Source: Phytoseiulus persimilis
Lineage: Eukaryota; Arthropoda; Arachnida; Mesostigmata; Phytoseiidae
Direction of reading: 5' to 3'
Assembly (NCBI GenBank): GCA_037576195.1
Contig: CM075102.1
Span: forward strand, 49,224,745 to 49,288,744
DNA length: 64,000 nt
Notes under the pieces: generated by a model
Database searches by the model: none
What the model was told of the DNA's origin: nothing
Seen by the model: the letters and a program-made list of their open reading frames with translations, nothing else
Made by a program: the position numbers and the translations under genes
Shown: positions 53,201 through 64,000 of the stretch, piece by piece
Layout: each line of letters starts with the position of its first letter
Numbering within the stretch: position 1 is the first letter of the stretch

Positions 53201-55595
53201 CTTCGCACGAACAAGCAAACTGACAGACAAAACAAGCACCACAAAAAAGTAACAAAAGCGAATGATAAAGCGAGCACCGCTCTGACGTCATTGCGAGAGC
53301 TCTGGGTGTGAATTGTGGTTTCCATACTTCTGCGGAGCGTTTTTTCTAGAGATAAAGACTCAGACAGACCACCGCGAGAACAAAGCTTGTAGTTTCACGA
53401 CTGTCTCGAAGGATAAATTGAAGTTGGCAAAAAGTTGCAACGGAAGGTTTGACTAACAATCTTTGAGCTTGGGTTAGGTTGCAGAGGGATTCTAACCTTT
53501 TTCAATCGAGCCACGCTTCAAGGGAATTCGTTCGTCTGAGCTCCTTCGGCAAATGTCCACGTCTGGGACTGATTTGAAGACGAGCATGACACGTCAAAAT
53601 CGCCATGAATCGATCAGTCGATGGACAGGCATCCGAACAAGCTGTCTGGTGAATGAGACACATCTGCATTGGATGGGGGAACGGAACAAAAGAGCAGCGA
53701 AGAGACCGAAATGGGGGAAAACAAGCTTTCCATGTTATAATAAAAGAGGCGGAATCGTTTAAGAACTTTTTGGAGAGTTCATCTTTATCGCCGCGCGCAT
53801 ATCAAATGTGATTGCTCGCCTGTTACTGAATGTGCGCTCGCAAGTCGGCCGTTTTCGTTCGTTTGAAATGTGGCGTGTGCTCGTGGGACGCATTCCAAGC
53901 AGTTTTTGCGGTAGATTATTTTTTTCGCGATAGATAAAAGAAACGATGTCTCTCTTTATGCTGAGAATGATGATGAGCCCAATAGACGGGAGTAGAACAT
54001 CTGTTGTTCAGCATGCAAACAGTACTTGGTTACACCTGAACGAGGGATCTACGGCCTCAAAGCCAATTTCGGAGCTCGTTATTCACTTTCGGATCGAACA
54101 CCCGGGATGTCCTCAGTTCCGCGGACTTGCGACTGAGCGGGAACGATATTTTTCTCTCTTCAATTGTTGCTCGAGCGCTCGTGCCGTCATCATTTTTCCC
54201 TCAACGTGATCTCCCGGATTCGTTTGCGCTCCTTATTCGCGAATCCGCGACGCTCCGCGAGACTCAATTATAACGTGGTCGCAAGCTCCGCAGAATCCAT
54301 CCGGTCCAGCCTCACCGGAGATTCGAGCTATTTTACCCGAAATACTTATCAATGTAGTCGTTTATACAGAAAAAAAGCTGCTGGACAATCGGTTCCACTT
54401 GAAAGCTGCTCCATGGATTCAAAGGAACAACGAAACCTCACGAGAAGCCGAAGGTTCTTGCTCGATTTCTGCGCTTGGAATGGGAAGCATTCCGTGAACG
54501 CGAGCGAAGCTTTGACAACACTGGGGAACCAGAAAAGTGGGATATCGGGCGGAGAAAAATTCCGATCGCAGAAATTCATGATTCAAGTCATGGCCAACAA
54601 TTGACGATCGACGTCAGCCCTATAGCCAGGTTTCTAATCGCTCAGTCGGTCGATTGAGCGGGTGAGCAACGGCGGTCTTGATTAGCGACTGCAGGAACTG
54701 AATGCTCCTGATGATGAAGGGCGGTTCTCACAGAATGGCACGTTTGAAGCTCTATGTCTGCCCGAACTCGATCGAGGGCTTGTGGAATATGTTTCGTTGG
54801 TAGGGCTAGAATCTGAAGGTGGATCGACTCTCCTCATTTTCATTCTTGAATCGAACTTTTGTCCCGAAATTCGCATCGAACGGGACTCCTACTCTCTTAG
54901 GCTGCCCAAGCAGGGTTCCCCGACTTGTGGAGTGCTGCAAGAGCTGTGAGCGCCTACTTACCGACGCCGTTGTCGAACGGGAAACGGACCAAGAGAGCCC
55001 CTCCGTGCAGGTTTGCACTGAGTACGAAAGGTACGACGTTCATCCACCGCATCACAGCGCTGGTCTCCGGTTGCTCTTTTTGAGATTGTCCTGTGCCCAC
55101 GACGACGGGGAAGTTTCTGTTCAGATCGAAGTCGGCTGCGTTGTTCCTACCCGTGATCCCCACGCAGTTGCCGTGTTGCGATCGCTCCATGCCATCCGGG
55201 TTCATGGTGGGCATAATGTGCACGATCGTGTTCTCCAAGAACCACTTCATCTGCGGGTCCGTGTCAAAGGTGTTCACCATGTAGGTGATGAGGTGTAGGA
55301 GCATTTCCTTGCCCACGACCTCGTTGCCGTGCATGTTGCCGATGTAGCGGATGTTTGGCTTCAAGAGCTGGTCTTCCGTGCTCTGTGAGGTGATCATGAC
55401 CGCCCAGAGATCTCGACCTTCTATGGATTTGCCGACGGAGTACAATGTGACGAGGTCTGGTCGGTAATTCGTCAAATTGACCAGCACATCCGTCATCTGT
55501 CTAAAGTCATGGTACCGGTAAGGCAGCAGAAACCTCGCTTGCACTGCGGTCAAAACGAGCGCGAGGACCCAGCACGTCAGCTGGAGGAGGTGCAT
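47221..55595 (-). CDS. Secreted M14B zinc metallocarboxypeptidase (carboxypeptidase M/N/D-like)
   Basis: Seven exons join to a complete 478-residue protein: 54962-55595, 50295-50381, 49852-49945, 49610-49752, 48188-48280, 47683-47778 and 47221-47510. This regulatory carboxypeptidase class removes C-terminal Arg or Lys from peptides in the secretory route or outside the cell. Residues 1-20 are a signal peptide (LLQLTCWVLALVLTAVQA). Zinc ligands are His89 and Glu92 (GNMHGNEVVGKE) and His197 (SANLHGGAL). Substrate residues lie in GRNNAADFDLNRNFP, and the catalytic Glu is Glu284 (SLEITLEISCCK). Exons 5-6 encode the transthyretin-like domain (GIISDDQGGPIGGARLVI, GEFWRILLPGAYTLLVSAEG, then SAVLNITL). 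The last about 75 residues match nothing known and lack a hydrophobic GPI-type tail, so the product is probably secreted. The Cys usual before F-E-I-T-L-E is Ser. The last exon could instead splice at a weak gtttgt near DKLAG. Confidence 0.93.
50382..54961 (-). other. Large first intron of the carboxypeptidase gene
   Basis: This 4.58-kb intron separates the signal-peptide and zinc-site exon from the rest of the carboxypeptidase gene. The other introns are 99 to 1329 bp. Its donor is GTAAGT and its acceptor ttcgtttgcag. I find no nested gene, repeat array or mobile-element remnant inside. Several open frames under 150 codons (for example 50338-50778 plus, 54164-54604 plus) lack any recognisable motif. 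Confidence 0.75.
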
Positions 55596-58500
55596 GCTGT
55601 ACAGTTTATTTCGTCCCTCCCAACTACTGCTTCCGAGTTCACGTTTGTAGAACGCGCACGATCACGCACCGCTCAACGAATGGTGGCACAGCACAATTTA
55701 CACGATGGAGAGGAATCAGCGACCTGGAGCGTCAATCCAACATACTCCTAGGCTAATAGGCATCTGGTAGAAACGATGTCATCCTCAGCGAGATGTGCCC
55801 ACACAAGACCTGAGCGAAGCGAGCACCGAGTCAAAGACGATCCGCGGACGAGCAGTTGTGTTGTATTGCGAACCGATTGATAGACTGATAGGCTATCCAT
55901 GACGCTCTAACGGTTCTCCCCCCTCACGCGTTCCCTCTTGCGGACAAACGGTGCCCTCTCCGCCGAAACTTTCGGCGGATTGCCGCCGCTGCCTCGTCGG
56001 GCACTTGGAACAACAAATTCTTGGCGGCTCACAGACTATTCTGTGGCGCACAAGACGCTCGCAACTCTCAGCATGGGAACGATGAGTGCCCATTAAAAAC
56101 AATGCGGATGAAAGCAACGACACGAGGCCTGTTAGTTGTTCACTTTCCGTTATGCAAGCGATTGGAAACGGCACTTCTCGCAAGTTCCCAGCAGCCACTT
56201 CAAAAAATCCCTCACAACTAGTAAAGGCTCCTGGAGCTTCCAACATTTAAGTTTCCCTTCCCGGAGGGATGCGTGGGAAGGAAACTTCCTCGACTGCGAT
56301 TTTTCTCGTTTTGTGAACGCATGTGTGAATCTAAAAAGTAAATTCAATTCCAAATAAGCGACACCACGTGCGTCTAAGACGAGAGAAAAACTGGCTTGCG
56401 ATGTGAGAATGGCAATCACAACAGCAAACACCGGTAATTCTTCAAACTTGCTGTAAGGAGATGCGAGATTTTAAATCCCCATACACTGGATCGAGGAGCT
56501 CGAAGTCCGCTCCTAATCTGACGCGGTCCTCTGACGAGGATCTCGCTCGTCCATACTGAGTCATTTTGCGATATCCATTGACGCAGGCCCAATCTCATCT
56601 GCTACTGCGAGGATCAGGGAGCTCGATCAGGTCGACGCATCAATGTTTCATGCGTAGTCTATAATTTCTCGTCTGTCATTCCATGAGCCACTTGCTGAAT
56701 GCTACAATTCGGATCTCCCACGAGCATCCACGAGTCGAACGATACTTCAAGGTGTCGGGCTCTGTCTCAAAGTAGATCATACAAGCTGTTCTTGGATGCA
56801 TAGAATGGAACACAATGCACGGTTTAACCAATGGTGAACTACGCAAGTCCAGCCGATAGCTCTAGTTACCGAAGGAAAGACAGTCCGTGATTCGTACTAG
56901 GTCGATTCTTCGAAGACATTTCAAGGTTCGTTCATTCTGTTCGAAGCGATATTGTCATCCGGAGAGGCTTGAACAGAAAGTAGAAGCAATCCGGTTCAGA
57001 ATATAGAATATGAGATGAGGCGTTCACAGCGCGCTCGGTCATTCACAACTTCGATCTGCATTCCAGTTGTCATTGCTGTGTTCACGAAGGCTAAGATTGT
57101 GCCCGAATCGGCTCTATCCGTTGAAGGTGCTGTTGCACGTGAGGCATTCAGGAACTCTATGCAATGTGAGCCGATTGTTGGTTACCGACTCTGAAGGGAT
57201 CGTCTCAACGTTGTGTGAATAAGAATTAGATCATCTGAGCGTGTGATTTGAGCTTCAAGATCGAATCGGGATTGAATCGGAAACGGGTCAAAACGCTCCG
57301 CCTCGAGGTCGTTATGCTTGAAATGAGATGTTTTGAGTGGCGATCCCACGAAATTCCGTATTTTAATTATGGAGGCAGATAATGGTAAGAATGGGGACGA
57401 AAGTGGGAAACCTGCTTGTGTTTATGTGGACAGGCTTCCCCGAAAACTGAGGAACTGCGGTAGGGTGCAATATCGTGCATAAGCAGAGCTCCCCGGAGAG
57501 CTGAGATAACTTTCCGTGGTATCGAGCTTGTCGGCCGTGAATCATCAATTCAATGAACGGAAAAGTTACCGTTCTCAATCCGCAGGCCCATTTGCGTGCT
57601 CGTTCAGTGTGGAGCAAGGTTCGACAGAATATTCTCCATCGAGGGCACCTTCGACCGCTAAACCAGTCTCCGTTGATACGAGTCTCGACTTGGAACAACC
57701 GATTCGCCGATAGGGAAATTGTGTTTCGTCATGAACTAGAAATTCTGTCGTTCTGAAAGGCAGAGTCTATGTACTTGGGTTTTCCCGCAAAATACGGCGA
57801 ATTTCCTGCGAAGTTTTCAGCAGATTTCGGCAGTGCTCTCGCAGTCAGTAACTCCAATTTATTGCCCAGACCGGCCGGACCATTCTAACAGTCTCCTATG
57901 GCGAGGACAGAGGCGACATCGCGTTCAGCAACTTGACAGCCTAATTCACGCCAAGGCTAGGAATTCGTTCGATTTCACTGCACTGCTTCTCGTTCTTCAT
58001 TGTCGTAACTAAATGATGGGATACAGAAGAGATTCATAGCAATCCGGAACACAGTCGAGGTATCGCCGGAGCTCTTCCCGGGTGAATCCCTTCATATTCT
58101 CGCAAGAAGTATTCTTTATCCACTTTCGGTAGAACCACGAGTCTCAGTCGCGCGAGAGAGGGTTGAGAATGTACGGCGCCAAATTGAGCTTGGCGTGTAA
58201 TTTATTCCTGAAGTGCAATGTATGTGATTTGCATGACGTTCACTCGCGGTCCGTCTTCCAGCATGAGGAGTGAGAACTGGAACCTGCGAACGCAGAAGTG
58301 TGAAGCCGATGGAGAACCTCATCCAATACGTTAAATTACGGTTCACCATTTGCAAACCGCAATTTGCAACTGCAAAAACATCTTTCAAACAACGGTATAG
58401 GCTGAAGACACCCCGAGTCATGGGAGAGTCGCATTACAACGGCGTAACGGGCAACGGTTTCTAGTTCGAGTGTTTTCATGCCAACACAGATTCCCTCTCA

Positions 58501-61500
58501 ACTACGGTATTGAGGAAATGAAATACAATGTTTTGTGACGAGTACTATATTTTATAGTCTCTTCGTGGATTCCACATTTGCTCCGTCAGCCCAATGGCTG
58601 CAACGCTCGTCTGACTTGCCAACTCTTCCGCGGGTCAGAAAAGGGAAAGCTGGTCAACATGTAGAAGCGAAGGATCGTAGCAAGCCTGACTTTCGATTGC
58701 TTTTGAAAAGCGTTTCACGAAAGATTCGTCAACCTCCTTCGACAAACTTGTCAACTCGCTTTTCACCGGATTTCAGCAACGATTTCAAGAAACGGTTAGA
58801 ATGAAGCGAGGCATCCCCAAACATTTTGCACATCGACCTCTCTCCTTCTATTTGAGTCCTAGGGATTATTCGGACTGTTCTTCGTTTGAATTCGATCTCG
58901 TGTGCGGAAAATCAGTCAGGACATCCAAACATTCGACATTTCAAAATGTGAAAGGACACGTCCAAGTATTCCATCCCGAATGTTTCCCGTGAGCTGCTCA
59001 TGCGCGATCGGCAGTGTCCGTACGTGTCCGCCATCTCATCAGTTGAGTCGTAAATTGGTTTTCCCATTAGCTTTCATCCAGTGGGGTGCTCGGAGAATTC
59101 GTTGACGCGGCCATCGCACAGAGTACTTTTCATGAATTGTTCAATTCCAACGCACATTCTGTCGATTCAGTCACTCTTATATTGTCTGATCCGAAGAGTT
59201 CCGTATCGCGATGGTGTCTTATCTAACGCTCGGTGGACCGCAGCGAACAAAAAGTTGAGAATTCACTTCGCAATAGTTGGCCCGACATGAGAGAAGTCTG
59301 AGCAGAGTATCAATGGGAAACCTCGAGGCACTCTTCGGAACGGACGTTTGAAATAAGTTCGCTCTCCATCGAATTCACCGCATCGTGGAAATATATGGAT
59401 GATTTGAGAATGATCAGTTCTGCAGATCAGGTACGTTTCGGGGGATGCGTCATGCGGGACACGATGCAAAAATCACATCTGAAGTCAGGCGGGAAATGAT
59501 TCCTAACCAGCAGGGCGTACTCGCCCCCGCCAATGGGGTTTCTGACATATGACGAGATGTATATGGACAAGAAATTATCAATTAACCACTCATCCTTCAA
59601 CGGACCCCGACAGCGTAGGAGGAAGGCTCTCCCAAGCAATCATTCGATCTGACGACAAGAACTGACGACGATTCGTCAAGAAAAGTTCGTGCGGTTCTAT
59701 ACTCTGAATTCTACCCTGGAAACCGCACGAGCCTTTTCAACGACCTAGTAGATGTATTCTTGGCTGATTCTATGCAAAAAAGTCTCTCAACACAAATGAG
59801 GAGAGGGGCTGATAAATATCGGATACTCGAGCCAGTCGCACGGTGAAACTTCGTGAAGATTATGTATCGAAGTAGGCAGCTGTCAAACGCGAGATCTCGC
59901 CTCTCGCTTGTGTGCCCACAGGAACAAAGCAGAAGCCCCCGATGCAGGCTCTTACCGTTCCAGACTCGACGTAGCCATGCAATCCACATCAGCGTAAGCT
60001 GCCGTAACACTCTGTGTCCTCAATGGAATCCGAACGTCGTTTCTCGCGGGTGCTGCTTCTGTGGCCGTGACTCGCGAGTCCAGCTGATCCACAGTTCGAA
60101 CATTTTCTGGATTGGCTCACCCCCACTGCCACCCCACCACGGAGCACAGCAGCGTATATGAACCATTCCTCCAGAAACTCTCGAGATGCGAATGACGTCG
60201 ACGGAGCGACGCACGTGAGCGAGCTCTCACGAAAGTACACGTCGTGAACAGGGCGAGATAAAACTCTGCTTGGCGTCATCAAACTCTCACAGTCAGAGGT
60301 GTTCCTCATGAACCTTCCTGTAGCTCTGAGGACGGACACACAAAGTTGAGACTTCAGCTCGAGTTTGTCCTCGATTAAGATCAATCCTTCGTTGTACACA
60401 CTGGTTGAAAATGTTCACGGTCGACAAAAAAATTAACAACCGGTACTGGAAGCATCAGGCAACGAGCCAGAGTTGAAACGCTCCGACGATTACTCCAGCT
60501 GGGAACTTGAGCGACCGCAGCGTCCATTTACGTCAGGATATTTGTCATACTTCATTTGATCAATTCCGTCAGCATTCGTGAAATGCTCACCCTTACGTCC
60601 ACCGATAAGCGGGAATTTGTGTTCCCGATAGGAATCCCACACCAAATGAGTGCACACGACACGGAGATGAGTTCAGCTTCGGGTAAAATGTTTTGATGCA
60701 GGGCGAGAAAAATGACGAGTCCACTGGTAGCCCGCGAGACGCTGCTCGCTGTCGATGTTGATTCGGTTGCCAAAAATATCGCCATGGAGATGGCGCTCAC
60801 CGCATCGTCGATAACAGAGAGGTTGTTGAAAAATAACGACATTGTACTGTGTAGTAATCGAATTCCAATTTTGGTTTCCAACCGCTTGTGGCTCGTCTTG
60901 GTCGCGCACCGGTGGCGGAACGATCTGAAAAATCGATTTCTCCGTCGGCGTCACAGGCTCTTGCAATGGTGCGAGATGAGCCCAGCGATCACGACCAGTG
61001 TCGTAATTTTTTGGGATTAGTCTCGGAAAGGACCTTCAAAAGTGAATTTGTTTCGAGAGCGGAATCACGACAAATCAAGCATCCAACGGGGCAAGTACCG
61101 CGAAATATTCCACCGTGGAAGCATCTTTACGAATCCAGAGAACAGAAAGTCCTGGATAACGCCAAACCACTTACGACAGGGGTTGAGTATTGTTTCCTAT
61201 TAGCCGGTTAATTCCCGTTCTCGTGAGAAGTTCAACACTCGAAAAATCTCAGACGGGTCTTCATCACGATGAAACCAGCTGCTCACTTCTGGCAGAACCA
61301 AGCAAGATATGATGTGAGCCCCTGGGATGAATGTGAAGATTTCTGGGTCAGTCTCGTTTGAGGTAAGTCCGGTAAGATGGAAAGATGATCCGCTAATCGC
61401 CGGGGACGTGGGTGAAGTGAGATGAACATAATTCACACAAGGCTTCCCACGCCGATCAATTAGCGCACTTCATAGGAAAATGTTTCTCATGGATTTACTC

Positions 61501-64000
61501 CTGCTGAACGACAGGAAAGCTTGCTGGATTCCTGAGGTGAGCTGGATCATGCGAAGTCTCCGATGAACCGATCTTGGTGGATACCAATCAAAGCCAATGA
61601 AGCGGTTCGGGTAGGGATCGGTAGCGTGCTTGAGGGAACGTTCGGAATATTCCAAAATGTGGGCGGGTCACTTTCTCCAGCCGTTCCCCGTTCTGGTCCG
61701 ATGTCACCAGTGTGTCATTGTGACAAAATTCATCCAAGCTCGGAGAAAGAGAACATTTGTTATTCAATGTGGAGACGGTGCCGCTGCTTATGCTGCCGCC
61801 GAGGCCGTTATAGAACCGGGAGTCGACCGCCGGAGTTTATGAAAAAAAAAAACGAAAACAACCGTGGCAACAAGTCAAACAGTGCGACGCAATGTGAGGC
61901 ATTCCGCTTGAAAACTTTCTCGTCGTCGTGAGGTCTCTCAAGATGTCTGTGCTGACCGGTCGACTTTTTGACAAACTGACAAAGTGGCTGACTGACGCTG
62001 TAATTCATCGCCCCATCTAAAAAAAACGAAGACGAGCGTGTCATTCAAGTTGAAGCCAACGCGGCGCTCCGTAGTTACAACACGGAGTCCCTGTAGCAGA
62101 AACCCGATTTGCATGATTTTTTCGCACGCAGCACCGCTGGAATCCCATCGCTGTCGCCGTTGTTCTTAGCCTCCGATATGTCGTCGTGGGCTTCGACGAA
62201 CCGATGGACAATACGCATCGTAACTGCAATCGCGGCGACAATAACTTTCTCTTGCAGTCTTGAGTAGAGTCAATAAGGTGAGCGGCTCCGCAGCCTGGTG
62301 AAGGCATTGATAGCCGTCACCATTGGTTGCTGTGAGGCTCGCGACCTTCGAAATTCATCGGCCCCCTCTCACGCTTGATATACTTGAGTCCTTCCGAAAT
62401 GCGGCGAACTCGAAACAAAAACAAAGTTTCCAAATATTGCAGATTTCGCCTTCAAGGATCTCATTGCGTACCCGGGCGGTTATGCATCAGCTCAGCTTCG
62501 AAGAAGCCCTCGGCCGTGGATGGTTCACTCAACTTGGAATGGTTTCGAACTGCATATGGAATGAATATCCGCCAACCTTGTGGATTTCGGCGCCCTAGAA
62601 GTTAGGAAATCCAGCTCGACAGAGTTCATCTTCGAAACTTTGACCACCCGCTCACGAAACACGAGAAAGATGAACGAAGAGTCTGCGCACATCTCCCGCG
62701 CAGTAGTCTTGAAATTGCTACCGCTCGACTATAACATGGATGCTTACGGGAATCATCCGGAAGGAGTCCAGGCGAAATGTGCTACTTAAACGCTTCCAAT
62801 TCAGTTGATGATTGTTCCTCCATTGTACGTATAATTTAGTTTGCTCACAGTGTTCAGAAGGTAGATAAGGGTAGTGCCTGGCAAGGTGGGACTTGAATCT
62901 CGCTGGTTGGATGAAGAGGCCGAATATAAGCCGGATCGACGATTTAGACACACTTTCCAAGATACAATGAACATCGGAAAAACAAACAAATTACGTTTTT
63001 TGGCTTGATGTTGCCGCGACGCTATCTCTGACTGTGGGCTCGCTCAAAGCGCTGCTAATAACTCCGCCCCATCGATTCGTTTCCGATTGAGATCTTTTGA
63101 AGATCTGTCTCAGGCCTCATCCTTGGGTGTTTGCGTCGAACCTTTGTACAGTCATCTCATGAATGTAGCAAGCGTGGCGGCGAAACTTACGGAACTTCGG
63201 CGAAGTGGCCAACGAGCACGCGAAGGCGTTCTATGGGCCGCTCGGTATTCCCTCTCTTTTTTGTTGTGAAGTTCCTTTTTTCCCTACACTTCTCTGTTCG
63301 GTATTTTTCTACTTCAGAAGCCTCCCCGGGTCGTTTGTTTCAAGCGACCAAAAAGTTGCTTCCCGTTCTGCAGCGGCGACGGTGACGGTTGTTCGGTGGC
63401 TCGATACCGATTCCCTCGTGAACATCGGAACACCAGACCGGCAACACAAGGCTGACAAAATCGCCTTTCTTTACGAGTCTGGATTTCGACACGATGGATA
63501 TATGGATAATTGATTGATTGATCGAATGGATGTGCGGATGGAAGCACTGGTATGCTGAGCACGCGCGCGCTACCGCTGAGCGGTTCCGCAAATTTTCGAT
63601 GCAGGGATAGCAACCCGGGTCGAAACCGCACTGATTTCGCTTATCATTCGCCTCTTCTATTCCCACTTGTTCGCGTTTTCCCCTCTTTTCATCCAAGCTG
63701 ACGGCTCATCGAACTTTTGGCTTCTTTGGCAAACTATGGAGAGGGAAGAAAGCGAAAAAATATGATCTACGCTCGGAAGATTATTTGTGGTAAACTGCTG
63801 TGGGTTTCCGGCGGAATGAATTAATCGGGAAACGAGTGGACGATTCAAAAAATGGTTCGGCTTTTTTGACGGGCGCACGTTTTCAGTGCGACCGCAGCTG
63901 GAAATCGATCAAGGATCGACTCCACAGACACGATCCGCATTGTTCACACGGAATCATGACTGGGAGGGAAAAGTGCTCACCGTGATATGTTTGTGTTTAA
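55596..64000. other. No confidently recognisable gene
   Basis: The first few hundred bases should hold the promoter and 5' untranslated region of the carboxypeptidase gene. Beyond them I cannot name any gene. Two minus-strand segments have good splice-like borders: 59956-60106 (donor GTAAGA, reads RVTATEAAPARNDVRIPL) and 60801-60924 (acceptor gatttttcag, donor GTGAGC). For the second, all three frames are open, so it gives no real coding evidence. Plus-strand frames near 61630-61842 and 63087-63269 are short and unrecognised. A B-box-like sequence on the minus strand near 62890 has no A box. Confidence 0.45.

Noticed and set aside
60556-60966. Minus-strand frames near 60.6-61.0 kb considered as chemoreceptor exons
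   Set aside because: All three minus frames are open between 60801 and 60924, and no conserved gustatory or ionotropic receptor motif (such as a TYhhhhhQF end) appears.
62880-62915. B-box-like GATTCAAGTCC on the minus strand, considered as a second tRNA/SINE
   Set aside because: No A-box partner at suitable spacing and no T-arm pairing beyond chance.

Overview
This window is nuclear DNA from an animal, almost certainly an arthropod. The coding exons are interrupted by introns with GT..AG ends and good donor consensus (gtgagt, gtaagt, gtaaga). The proteins are metazoan signalling, secretory and germline-type families, and non-coding DNA dominates. The mix of very short introns (47 bp) and multi-kilobase ones, roughly half GC, and an intronless AMPK gene would suit a mite (Acari, for example a mesostigmatid). 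That placement is inference, not something the sequence proves.

Layout. The left end holds one well-defined exon of a phospholipase C-beta gene on the minus strand (2876-3022), which encodes the start of the PH-domain region. The rest of that gene lies to the left of the window, and its first coding exon was not found to the right. From about 3 kb to 38 kb I find no gene that I can name. The stretch holds homopolymer and trinucleotide repeats, a decayed non-LTR reverse transcriptase fragment (about 33.7-34.3 kb, minus), a tRNA-like, probably SINE-derived element (36.30-36.39 kb, minus), and a few unrecognised open frames given low confidence.

The gene-dense core is 38.8-55.6 kb. A plus-strand gene for a tandem-Tudor-domain protein (38.8-42.36 kb, at least 7 exons) carries inside its 1.34-kb intron a complete three-exon N-alpha-acetyltransferase NAA10 gene on the opposite strand. 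Tail-to-tail with the Tudor gene is a complete, uninterrupted AMP-activated kinase alpha-subunit gene (42675-44156, minus, 493 codons). Next, also on the minus strand, is a complete seven-exon secreted M14B metallocarboxypeptidase gene (47221-55595), reconstructed exon by exon with consistent splice phases.

From 55.6 kb to the end I see no gene that I can name. The located genes are not an operon or a pathway. They are independent housekeeping or signalling loci (energy sensing, co-translational N-terminal acetylation, peptide-hormone trimming, phosphoinositide signalling) next to a probable germline Tudor protein. I found no prokaryotic-type system, CRISPR array or intact transposon. The most interesting points are the nested antisense NAA10, the intronless AMPK-alpha, the convergent 3' ends, and a Tudor protein whose cage motifs look degenerate.
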